A DNA stretch of 64,000 bases from Betaproteobacteria bacterium RIFCSPLOWO2_02_FULL_63_19. GTDB taxonomy: Bacteria; Pseudomonadota; Gammaproteobacteria; Burkholderiales; SG8-39. How positions within the stretch are numbered: position 1 is the first letter of the stretch; every line of letters starts with the position of its first letter. A model generated the notes under the pieces. The model was not told the DNA's origin and ran no database searches. It saw nothing but the letters and a program-made list of their open reading frames with translations. Of this stretch, positions 20,402-27,977 are shown piece after piece. The translations under genes were made by a program, and so were the position numbers. Location: assembly GCA_001770415.1 (NCBI GenBank), contig MEQX01000016.1, positions 1 through 64,000 of the forward strand, given 5' to 3'.

Positions 20402-20824
20402 ATGGCAAATACGATTCACGTCGATGTCGTCAGCGCCGAGGAGTCCATTTTCTCCGGCGAGGCGGAGTTTGTCGTGCTTCCGGGCGAAGCCGGCGAACTG
20501 GGCATCTACCCCAGGCATACACCGCTCATCACGCGCATCAGGCCTGGCTCGGTGCGCATTAAGGTGGCCGGTCAGGATGCCGAGGAACTAATCTTCGTCA
20601 ACGGCGGAGTGTTGGAAGTACAGCCGAACGTCGTCACGGTGCTCGCGGATACCGCGATCCGGGGGCACGATCTGGACCAGGCAAAAGCCGAAGCCGCGCA
20701 CCAGCGAGCGGCCGAAGCGCTGCACAACCGCGGTGCGACGATGGAGTACGCCAAGGCCGCGGCCGAACTGGCCGAAGCTGCCGCTCAACTCGCTGCAATC
20801 CGGAAGCTTCGCCAGCGCAAGTAA
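20402..20824 (+). CDS. atpC: F1Fo ATP synthase subunit epsilon
   Basis: 140 residues: an N-terminal beta-sandwich ('[20 protein letters not shown]') and two C-terminal helices rich in Ala, Glu and Lys that can inhibit ATP hydrolysis. ATG 20402 was chosen over the in-frame extension to 20363 because the family begins at '[16 protein letters not shown]'. Last gene of the operon, followed 27 nt later by an intrinsic terminator. Confidence 0.97.
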   Translation: MANTIHVDVVSAEESIFSGEAEFVVLPGEAGELGIYPRHTPLITRIRPGSVRIKVAGQDAEELIFVNGGVLEVQPNVVTVLADTAIRGHDLDQAKAEAAHQRAAEALHNRGATMEYAKAAAELAEAAAQLAAIRKLRQRK

Positions 20825-20850
20825 GAGTAAGTGATTTTGATCCGAAGATG

Positions 20851-20873
20851 GGGCGGCCTCGGCCGCCTTTTTT
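20851..20873 (+). terminator. Rho-independent terminator of the atp operon
   Basis: The GC stem GGCGGCC/GGCCGCC (20852-20858 with 20861-20867) is followed at once by a run of six T. Placed 27 nt after the atpC stop, it marks the operon end. Confidence 0.9.
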
Positions 20874-20996
20874 CCGGGCAGATCTTAACTGCACGACACA
20901 CAAGGGATATTGCCGGTAAACATTAGCGCGCTCAGTTACGGACCGTGCCAAAGAGATTTGTTGCGACATCGAAGCGAACCGTGTGAGTGAATTGCC

Positions 20997-21659
20997 ATGA
21001 CCCAACTGCTCGAAACCATTGAACTGGAAACCGGCAGACAGCCGACGGCCAGCGTCATCTGGCTGCATGGACTGGGCGCCGACGGCCACGATTTCGAGGC
21101 AATTGTCCCCGAGCTGGAACTGCCCGCGGTGCCGATCCGCTTCATATTTCCGCATGCACCAATGCAGCCGGTCACGATCAACGCGGGCATGGTCATGCGG
21201 GCCTGGTATGACGTGACCGACGCCGCGATCCGTCGCGAGGACGAAGCCGGCGTGCGCGCATCGCAGGCCCGGATCGAGGCGCTGATGGCTCGGGAAAAGG
21301 AACGTGGGACCAGGTCGGACCGGCTGCTGCTCGCGGGATTTTCTCAGGGCGGCGCGATCGCGCTGCAAACCGGCCTGCGCCATCGCGAACGGCTTGCCGG
21401 GATCATGGCGCTATCGTGCTACCTCCCGCTGGCAGACAGACTCGCGACCGAGGCGCAAGCCGCGAACCGGGACATCCCGATTTTCATGGCTCACGGAACC
21501 GAGGACCCGGTTGTCGCGCTGGCGCGGGCCGCGGAGTCCCGCGACCTGCTGCGGCGCGAGGGATACGCGCTCGAATGGCACGACTATCGCATGCCCCATT
21601 CGGTGTGCCTCGAGGAGATCCGCGATATCGGCGCCTGGCTGCGCCGTGTTCTTTCCTGA
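20997..21659 (+). CDS. Phospholipase/carboxylesterase family hydrolase
   Basis: 220 residues, alpha/beta hydrolase of the carboxylesterase II (acyl-protein-thioesterase-like) family. The oxyanion segment is 'VIWLHGLGADGHDF'; nucleophile Ser116 is in 'GFSQGG'; the acid is in 'HGTEDPVV' and the catalytic His in 'RMPHSVCLEE'. No signal peptide, so cytoplasmic. It stands alone between the atp terminator and a convergent membrane-protein gene. Confidence 0.93.
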   Translation: MTQLLETIELETGRQPTASVIWLHGLGADGHDFEAIVPELELPAVPIRFIFPHAPMQPVTINAGMVMRAWYDVTDAAIRREDEAGVRASQARIEALMAREKERGTRSDRLLLAGFSQGGAIALQTGLRHRERLAGIMALSCYLPLADRLATEAQAANRDIPIFMAHGTEDPVVALARAAESRDLLRREGYALEWHDYRMPHSVCLEEIRDIGAWLRRVLS

Positions 21660-21689
21660 TGAGACCGAGAACAGCGCTTAGCGCAGCCG

Positions 21690-22133
21690 TTACATCAGCT
21701 TAACGACAGTCACGATCAGCACGCCCAGCACGAGGTTTGCGAGCACCAGCTTCCTGATCGTGTCAAGCCGCGCCGCCGCCGCCGGCCACTCCTGTGCCTC
21801 GACGTGCCGGCGCATCTTCGGGTAACAGCCGTGCGCGATGTATCCGAAGATCACGATCATCACCAACGCGCCGGTGTACATGATATGTATCCCGGGACGC
21901 GCCGCCGCGAAGCCTCCATGGGCAAAGACCAGGTGCAAGCCTGTTGCCAGCAACACGACCACCGCTCCCATCACCATCCGAAAGAAGCGCCCGATCGCGG
22001 CGCTCATCAACGGCAGGCGCTGCGGCGGGGCCAGTGTCGCGATCGCTGCTGGGCGCAGCGCGAAATGGGCAAACGCCATGCCTCCTATCCAGAGCATCGC
22101 GGCGAGCAGGTGCAGCACAAGAGATACGCTCAT
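21690..22133 (-). CDS. CopD-family integral membrane protein
   Basis: 147 residues with four predicted membrane helices ('LVLHLLAAMLWIGGMAFAHF', 'FRMVMGAVVVLLATGLHLVF', 'GIHIMYTGALVMIVIFGYIA', 'LVLANLVLGVLIVTVVKLM'). The 'LHLLAAMLWIGGM' start with conserved His and Trp is characteristic of CopD-like and related haem/copper-linked membrane proteins. ATG 22133 is preferred over an upstream start because it places the first helix at the N-terminus. Molecular function is unproven. Confidence 0.75.
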   Translation of the reverse strand: MSVSLVLHLLAAMLWIGGMAFAHFALRPAAIATLAPPQRLPLMSAAIGRFFRMVMGAVVVLLATGLHLVFAHGGFAAARPGIHIMYTGALVMIVIFGYIAHGCYPKMRRHVEAQEWPAAAARLDTIRKLVLANLVLGVLIVTVVKLM

Positions 22134-22273
22134 ACTCGTTCTCCGTAGAGCAACAGGCAGCCATTCTGGCAGGAAAGCGCCTTGACCGTGGTGTAGGCTC
22201 GATTTTTTGGGCAAACTTGCCGACACGGGCAGCCCGGTGCGAGCGCATCCCTGCCCCTGCGAGGAGACGAGTT

Positions 22274-23260
22274 ATGCAATACCCCCCCTGGCCCAAGACC
22301 GCAGTCGTTGGTTCCGGCGCCGTCGGTTGTTATTTCGGCGGCATGCTCGCGCGGGCCGGCGCGCCCGTTACGCTGATCGGTCGTGCGAAGCACGTGGAGG
22401 CGTTCAACCGGGATGGGCTGCGCATGGAAACGAACCGATTCCGCGAGACCGTGCCGATTTCGGCTTCAACCGATATCGCCGCCGCGGGCGAGGCACAGCT
22501 GGTGCTGTTCTGCGTCAAGAGCATCGATAGTGAACCCGTCGCGAAATCGCTCGCGCCGCATCTGGCGCCCGATGCGCTTATTCTCGACCTGCAAAACGGC
22601 GTAGACAACGTCCCGCGCATCTGCAGTCAGGTTCGCAACCCGGTGATTGCGGCCGTGGTGTACGTCGCGTGCGAAATGATCGGCGCCGGCTGCGTGAAGC
22701 ACCATGGCCGCGGCGATCTCGTCATCGGCTCGATCGACACCGGCGACGGACGTGCATTGCCTGCGCGTGAACAGCTTGATGAACTCGCCGGACAGCTCGC
22801 GCGGGCCGATATTCCATGTGTGATATCGGACAACATCGAAGGCGATCTGTGGCTCAAGTTCCTCATCAACTGTGCCTACAACGCGGTCTCCGCACTGGGC
22901 CGCTCACGTTACGCGCGCATGACTGCCATTGGCGAATCGCACAGGGTGATGGAAGACGCTGTACGGGAAGTGCTCGCTGTCGCGCACGCAAGCGGTGTTC
23001 GCATGCCCGCGGGCGATTCCCTCCGAACAGCGATGAAGCTCGCGGACGCGATGCCGCAGCAACTGTCGTCGATGGCGCAGGACCTCGATCGCGGCAAGCG
23101 CACCGAAATTGACGATTTGAACGGGGCCGTCGTGCGGCGCGGTGAAGCCCTTGGAATACCCACGCCGGTCAACAGGACTCTGCATGGGCTCGTGAAACTG
23201 CTGGAAAGCGGGAAATCTGGCGAAGGCGGTCTTCGAGCGGCTGAAAGCGACGGCACATAG
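22274..23260 (+). CDS. Ketopantoate reductase-like (ApbA/PanE family) oxidoreductase
   Basis: 328 residues. N-terminal Rossmann fold with GSGAVG at residues 13-18, then 'FCVKS' with the conserved Lys, and the C-terminal helical domain with 'EGDLWLKFLINCAYNAVSAL', the PanE signature. NADPH-dependent reduction of a 2-oxoacid is known for the family; ketopantoate is the classical substrate, but many paralogues act on other oxoacids. Closely followed (35 bp) by a VOC-fold gene, likely co-transcribed. Confidence 0.88.
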   Translation: MQYPPWPKTAVVGSGAVGCYFGGMLARAGAPVTLIGRAKHVEAFNRDGLRMETNRFRETVPISASTDIAAAGEAQLVLFCVKSIDSEPVAKSLAPHLAPDALILDLQNGVDNVPRICSQVRNPVIAAVVYVACEMIGAGCVKHHGRGDLVIGSIDTGDGRALPAREQLDELAGQLARADIPCVISDNIEGDLWLKFLINCAYNAVSALGRSRYARMTAIGESHRVMEDAVREVLAVAHASGVRMPAGDSLRTAMKLADAMPQQLSSMAQDLDRGKRTEIDDLNGAVVRRGEALGIPTPVNRTLHGLVKLLESGKSGEGGLRAAESDGT

Positions 23261-23295
23261 AAGGATTTGGTTTCTTTGGCTTAGGAGCAGGTACC

Positions 23296-23745
23296 ATGAT
23301 CTCGGTCGAACGAATTGACCATGTTGGCATACGCGTCACGGACCAGACTCGGGCGCTTGCGTTTTACGAAGTGCTTGGTTTCAGACTCGAGCACCAGGTT
23401 GAGTTCGACGCCGTCGCAATCATCAAGAATGCCGCCGGCGTGGAACTGAACCTTATTCTCAACGGCGTGGATCGCACCGGCGGCAAGAATATTCTGATGG
23501 ACGTGCCGGACAAGCATCCGGGTCTCACGCATGTCGCCTTCCGCGTCCCGGACATCAACGCGACCGTCGCTGCCCTGAGGGAGCACGACATCCGGATCAC
23601 GCAGGGCCCAGTGACGTTTGGCGACGGCCACGTGTCGGTCTTCGTGCGCGACCCGGACCGCAACGTAGTGGAATTGCGCGCGCGTCTCGATGTCGAGGAG
23701 GCTGCCCGGATCGAAGGTCTGGTTTTCTACGATCCCAAAGCTTAG
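23296..23745 (+). CDS. VOC-superfamily (glyoxalase-like) protein
   Basis: 149 residues, two beta-alpha-beta-beta-beta modules. Candidate metal ligands are His9 ('IDHVGI'), Glu50 ('VELNLI'), His79 ('LTHVAF') and Glu126 ('VVELRAR'), the 2His-2Glu pattern of glyoxalase I, though dioxygenases and isomerases share it. AGGAG precedes ATG 23296. Its place after a 2-oxoacid reductase suggests a shared small-molecule role; substrate unknown. Confidence 0.85.
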   Translation: MISVERIDHVGIRVTDQTRALAFYEVLGFRLEHQVEFDAVAIIKNAAGVELNLILNGVDRTGGKNILMDVPDKHPGLTHVAFRVPDINATVAALREHDIRITQGPVTFGDGHVSVFVRDPDRNVVELRARLDVEEAARIEGLVFYDPKA

Positions 23746-23801
23746 GGCGGATGCAAGTTTACCAAGGGCCGGATTCGGAGAGGGGCCGGACAGGTAGCCT
23801 C

Positions 23802-24713
23802 TCAGGATTTCATCTGGGCGACTTGCAGCGCAAGCTGCTGCATGCGCTCCGCGATGGACTTCAGCAGTGACGCGCCGAACGCAGGCTTGGCCCTGACGAG
23901 TTCCAGAAAATCGTTGCGGTCGATCGCGAGCAGACTGCAGTCGGTTTCGGCCGCCGCGCTGGCCGCGCGCGCGGCACGGTCGACCAGCGCCATCTCGCCG
24001 AATATCGCGCCGGGTCCTACGCGCTCGACGACGCGCTCGCCAACGGAAATGGCGACGCGGCCCTCTACCACGACATACATGAACGCGCCTGCGGCGCCGG
24101 CGGTCATGATGACCTTGCCGGCAGGGAACTCGGTGGGGTCCTGCCGGGCAAGTTGACTGCGCAGCCCAGCAAGCATTTTCTTGTCAAGCGCGTCGCTGCG
24201 TTCCACCGGTGTTCCCTTTGCCGCGCCACCCGGGCCGACTTGCGCAAGGCTCCGTCGAAGCCGCTGCACCATGATGCTCATGAGCATCAGCGCGAATTCA
24301 GGCGTCTTTTGCAGTGCTGCATGAAACTGCTTTTCGTCCAGGGACAGTACCCGGCAGTCGGTCTTGGCCAGAGCCGTCGCGGTTCTCGGCAATCCTGCTA
24401 TGACGGCCAACTCGCCGAAGATCTCACCCTTTTTGACCACCCCGAAAAACCCGTTCCGGATCATCAGGCCGACTTCACCCTCGAGCAGCAGGTACATCCT
24501 CGCGCTCTTTGCGAACAGACCTCCCGGCTTCTCGTTTTCCACAAAGATCGGTTTGCCGCCCGGCTTTTCCTCTACCGTTCCGCAAGAGCGGAAAAAAGCC
24601 AGCGCGAGCGCCGGTTGATAGAGGGGGCTTTGCGCCGTCGGGCCTTGAACGACCGCGCGCGCTGCGGCCTTATTGCCCGGTTCTGATGCCTTCGAGAAAT
24701 CGAGTTCGTCCAT
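23802..24713 (-). CDS. Protein with two cyclic-nucleotide-binding domains
   Basis: About 303 residues with two consecutive CNB domains. Both phosphate-binding cassettes are intact: 'FGELAVIAGLPRTATA' in the first and 'FGEMALVDRAARAASA' in the second, each with the Gly-Glu and Arg that hold the cyclic phosphate. There is no DNA-binding, kinase or channel domain, so output must be by partner interaction. ATG 24713 was chosen; a TTG at 24737 would add eight residues. It could be an effector for the class III cyclase at 53.7-56.1 kb (inference). Confidence 0.85.
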   Translation of the reverse strand: MDELDFSKASEPGNKAAARAVVQGPTAQSPLYQPALALAFFRSCGTVEEKPGGKPIFVENEKPGGLFAKSARMYLLLEGEVGLMIRNGFFGVVKKGEIFGELAVIAGLPRTATALAKTDCRVLSLDEKQFHAALQKTPEFALMLMSIMVQRLRRSLAQVGPGGAAKGTPVERSDALDKKMLAGLRSQLARQDPTEFPAGKVIMTAGAAGAFMYVVVEGRVAISVGERVVERVGPGAIFGEMALVDRAARAASAAAETDCSLLAIDRNDFLELVRAKPAFGASLLKSIAERMQQLALQVAQMKS

Positions 24714-24840
24714 ACGAGTGAATATTCTAATCCCCAATTAAGGCACCGGCACACACCTTCGTGACGTTCCCCGGTTGAGCGTCCAGCGAAAGGACGCCGG
24801 GGTTAGTATTCGGCTCCAACCGCTGCTTACCGGCCGCTTC

Positions 24841-25686
24841 ATGCTCAGTTACCGACACGGCTTCCATGCAGGAATGCACGCCGACGTGCTCAAGCACGTC
24901 ATCCTGGTGCATTTGCTGCGCTATCTCGTCCGGAAGGACAAAGCGCTGTGGTTCGTGGACACGCACGCAGGTGCGGCGGTCTACACGCTCGACGCGGGCT
25001 ATGCAACCAAGAACGCCGAATTTGAAACCGGAATCGGCCGCCTGTGGGCGCGCAAGGACGTGCCGATCCCGGTCGCCGAATATGTCGCGGAAGTGCGTGC
25101 GCTCAACGCCGGCAACGTGCTGCGGCGCTACCCGGGATCGCCGCAGCTTGCAACGCAGATTCTGCGTCGGCAAGACCGTCTGCGCATGTTTGAACTGCAC
25201 AGTACCGAAATTCGGCTGCTGCAAGACTACTTCCGTGGCCAGGCGCCGCGCGTGATGGCCCAGGGCGGCGACGGCTTTGCGGGTCTGAAGTCCGTTCTAC
25301 CGCCGCCCTCGCGCCGCGGCCTGGTACTCATCGACCCGACCTACGAGGATAAAGGCGACTACAAGCGTGTTGTCGGCGCGCTGCGCGAAGCGCTGAAACG
25401 CTTCGGCACCGGTGTCTATGCGGTCTGGTATCCCAAGGTACAGCGCCAGGAATCGCGCCGCTTTCCGGAGTTGCTCAAGCGTTTGCAGCAGAACGATTGG
25501 CTCCACGTCACGCTCGACGTAAAGAAACCGGTCGCCGGCGGGCTCGGGTTGCACGGCAGCGGCATGTTCGTACTGAATCCGCCGTGGACCCTGCCCGACG
25601 CCCTGCGCGCGGCGATGCCGTACCTTGTCCAGGTGCTCGGGCAGGACGAGACGGCACGCTACGACCTGGAATTCCGGCTCGAATGA
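24841..25686 (+). CDS. rlmJ: 23S rRNA (adenine(2030)-N6)-methyltransferase RlmJ
   Basis: 281 residues, the family length. The N-terminal 'MLSYRHGFHAGMHADVLKH' and 'FVDTHAGAAVY' match RlmJ. The catalytic N6-adenine motif, DPPY in E. coli RlmJ, reads Asp165-Pro-Thr-Tyr here, a conservative departure. It methylates A2030 of 23S rRNA using S-adenosylmethionine. Monocistronic in appearance; divergent from the CNB gene. Confidence 0.92.
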   Translation: MLSYRHGFHAGMHADVLKHVILVHLLRYLVRKDKALWFVDTHAGAAVYTLDAGYATKNAEFETGIGRLWARKDVPIPVAEYVAEVRALNAGNVLRRYPGSPQLATQILRRQDRLRMFELHSTEIRLLQDYFRGQAPRVMAQGGDGFAGLKSVLPPPSRRGLVLIDPTYEDKGDYKRVVGALREALKRFGTGVYAVWYPKVQRQESRRFPELLKRLQQNDWLHVTLDVKKPVAGGLGLHGSGMFVLNPPWTLPDALRAAMPYLVQVLGQDETARYDLEFRLE

Positions 25687-25821
25687 ATTCGTCTGCAGGC
25701 ACCGGGATGTCACGATTACCGATGCTTCTGCGCGAGGACACGCGCATCGGATCGGCGACTCAAGGTACGATGTACACTATCCATGGTCGCCGGCAACGTG
25801 CATGCCCAAGGAGAAGCAAGA

Positions 25822-26175
25822 ATGGAAATCAGCTCCGAGTACCTGGCCGATCTGCTGATCGGCATCGCCAAGGCGCAGACCGCCGTGATCGACGCCATGG
25901 AGCGCGCGAATCCCGGTTTTCGCAATACCCACGCAGTGCCGCTGCTGCAGATCGCCGCAAACATGCGCGCCGGTGATCCGCGCCTTATCGATCTGCCTTC
26001 ACGCGTGCTGCTGCGCATGCAGGGCCGAGTCGCCCTGGACAACAAAGCCGTCCGGGCCGATCTCGAACGCCTGAGCAATCCCCAGCCGGCAACGGCGCGC
26101 GACGCGTCAGCCGCGACCGCGCCGGCGGCACCCGCCGCCGGCGGAGAGAACCTCGACTTCAGCGCCAACCCCTGA
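25822..26175 (+). CDS. Conserved hypothetical protein
   Basis: 117 residues from ATG 25822, chosen because AAGGAG sits 8 nt upstream; an in-frame start at 25783 lacks one. The N-terminal two thirds look helical ('EYLADLLIGIAKAQTAVIDA', 'THAVPLLQIAANM'), followed by an Ala/Pro-rich, probably disordered tail. No catalytic motif or signal peptide is visible. I do not recognise the family. The strong ribosome-binding site and normal codon use argue that it is real. Confidence 0.65.
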   Translation: MEISSEYLADLLIGIAKAQTAVIDAMERANPGFRNTHAVPLLQIAANMRAGDPRLIDLPSRVLLRMQGRVALDNKAVRADLERLSNPQPATARDASAATAPAAPAAGGENLDFSANP

Positions 26176-26414
26176 GCGTCGTCGCGCCGGATGGGCCGCA
26201 GTCCGTGGGCGGGTCTTTAGCTGCACGACGCGGACGCAAGCCCGAGGTGCGGGCAGTCTCGAACGTCGCTTGGCGTCAACAGATCTATGCCGGTCCCGTT
26301 AAGCAAGCCGAAACGCAGCCCGATCGGATGTCGCCGGAGTGCCCAATTCGAATGACGCGGTTCGGCAAGGTCGGCTATTCTTAGCGCACGCCGACCGTCC
26401 AAAAGCCTCGTCCC

Positions 26415-26708
26415 ATGAGCCACAAACACGAAAACCTTATTCAAGCGATTTTTCGCGATCCCATCAGCGCCAATATTCACTGGCGTGAGGTGGAATCACT
26501 CCTGCGTCATCTTGACGCCGCAATCGAAGAGCTCTCCGGGGCACGCCTTCGCGTGAAGCTGAACGGCTACGAGGACGTGTTGCACCGACCGCATCACAGC
26601 AACACGCTGGGTCGCCAGGATGTAAAGAATCTGCGGGAGTTCCTGGGACGCGCGCGCGTGACGCCGTCGCTTTACGAAGCGATGAAGGACAAAGCGAAGG
26701 GGAGATAA
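26415..26708 (+). CDS. HicA-like small protein without HicB partner
   Basis: 97 residues resembling proteins annotated as HicA-family toxins: 'NIHWREVESLLRHLDAAIEE' followed by 'HRPHHSNTLGRQDVKNLREF', where His-Pro-His-His recalls the HicA dsRBD-like fold and its catalytic His. HicA cleaves mRNA in genuine toxin-antitoxin pairs. Here no HicB-like antitoxin lies on either side, and the protein is longer than classical HicA, so a housekeeping RNA-binding role is as likely as toxicity. Confidence 0.7.
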   Translation: MSHKHENLIQAIFRDPISANIHWREVESLLRHLDAAIEELSGARLRVKLNGYEDVLHRPHHSNTLGRQDVKNLREFLGRARVTPSLYEAMKDKAKGR

Positions 26709-27063
26709 GCCATCTCCCCCCGCGTTGTGTTGCGCGCGGAGGCGCTCCGGAACCTGCCCGCTTTCATGCCGTGCCCTCCTTCGCCCCCGGATGCCGTTTT
26801 CGGCTTGTATAGGGAAACCATGCAGCCAAAGAGCTTTCCATGTATTTGAATGGAAACGACTATATCGAGGCGTCCGCGCGCAGCCGCATAAAAAAAATAT
26901 ACTTAGGTCCGATCTAGCCCCGTCGCCTGCAGCTGTCCGACGGCATATCTAATTAATTAAACATCTGAAAACAAAGGACAATGACTTCCGGCCGTGTAAC
27001 TGGCACGGTCGATGCTCTGAAATCATCGAGAAGTCTGTTTATCGATGGTCTACGGAGAACATC
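26709..27063. other. Non-coding stretch, AT-rich in its second half
   Basis: No supported gene. The part from about 26880 to 26965 is clearly more AT-rich than its surroundings, with a run of seven A, TATACT near 26899 and an AATTAATTAA stretch. This is a plausible promoter region for the response-regulator gene that follows, but no -35/-10 pair is convincing. Confidence 0.4.
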
Positions 27064-27741
27064 ATGGTTGACCCCAAGAGAATCCTGGTAGTTGACGACG
27101 ACCCGGTGGTAACCAAAAGCTTTGACCGGGTTCTATCGAACAAGGGCTACGCGGTAATCACCGCCGCCAACGCAGAGGAAGCGCTCACCAAGCTCAGCGC
27201 TGAAGCCTACGATCTCGTGTTTGCCGACATTCGGATGCCCGGAATGAGCGGTATCGAAATGGCGGAGCGCGTTAAGGCGAGCCAACCTTGGCTTCCGGTG
27301 GTCATCGTCACCGGCTACGGATCGGGCGACAACGAAGCGCGTGCCGCAGCCGCCGGCGTGTCGGATTTTCTGCACAAACCGGTTTCACCCGAAGTCATCG
27401 AGGGCACGACCGAGAAGACGCTCGCTGCCGCGGAAACTGCGGTCGCACCTGCAGAGACACCGGCGCCGGCGCAAGCAAAGCGCGAATCCAGACTGAAGAA
27501 CATCGCGTTGTTCCTCGTCGCGCCCTTCATCGGACTGGCCTATCTGCTCGTGTTCCCGTTCGTCGGTTTGGGAATGATCGCGGTGGTCGCCGCCAAGGCC
27601 GCGATGAAAAACGACAAGATTCGCCCCATCGCATCCCTGATCGCGGCACCGTTCATCACGATCGCTTTCGTGACGATCGGACCAATCGTCGGGCTGGGAG
27701 CCCTGGCCTGGCTGGCCGGACGGAAGATTCTGAAGGTGTGA
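27064..27741 (+). CDS. Response-regulator receiver with C-terminal membrane helices
   Basis: 225 residues. Residues 5-120 are a receiver domain: acidic pocket Asp11-13, phospho-acceptor Asp55 in 'FADIRMPGMSG', the Thr of 'VIVTGYG', and Lys in 'LHKPVSP'. An Ala/Pro/Glu-rich linker (about 125-160) follows, then two hydrophobic segments ('IALFLVAPFIGLAYLLVFPF' and 'IASLIAAPFITIAFVTIGPI'). There is no DNA-binding or enzymatic output, and no histidine kinase beside it. A receiver tethered to the inner membrane is unusual; the C-terminal part resembles small membrane proteins of unknown role. Confidence 0.85.
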   Translation: MVDPKRILVVDDDPVVTKSFDRVLSNKGYAVITAANAEEALTKLSAEAYDLVFADIRMPGMSGIEMAERVKASQPWLPVVIVTGYGSGDNEARAAAAGVSDFLHKPVSPEVIEGTTEKTLAAAETAVAPAETPAPAQAKRESRLKNIALFLVAPFIGLAYLLVFPFVGLGMIAVVAAKAAMKNDKIRPIASLIAAPFITIAFVTIGPIVGLGALAWLAGRKILKV

Positions 27742-27819
27742 CGTAAGTGCATCAGGTTCGCCGCGGCACGAAATTCTAACTTTCTGCCAGGCGATCCGGA
27801 CACCACGTGCCGAGCGTAC

Positions 27820-27845
27820 AAGCGGGCTCCGAGAAGAGCCCGCTT
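27820..27845 (+). terminator. Strong hairpin after the receiver gene, possible terminator
   Basis: A perfect 10-bp stem AAGCGGGCTC/GAGCCCGCTT encloses the 6-nt loop CGAGAA. It lies 79 nt after the receiver stop and about 130 nt before the UbiD-family gene. No U-tract follows, so it may be a processing or Rho-linked structure rather than a classical terminator. Confidence 0.5.
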
Positions 27846-27977
27846 CGCATGTCTGGGGGGGCGCGGCTCGCGCCGGCGCGCCGAGGTTTCCAGGGCCTGT
27901 GGGCCGACTTTGCGCGATGCGTTAGTTCATAAGGTCAGCTATATTTCCCGCGGACGAATTCCGGGAGCAATGACCGC

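Noticed and set aside
26217..26480. 87-codon minus-strand frame between the hypothetical gene and the HicA-like gene
   Set aside because: It overlaps the start of the HicA-like gene, has no ribosome-binding site that stands out, and resembles no family; it is not a credible HicB.
26725..26952. 75-codon frame before the receiver gene
   Set aside because: Cys/Arg-rich, spans the AT-rich promoter-like stretch and shows no conserved features.
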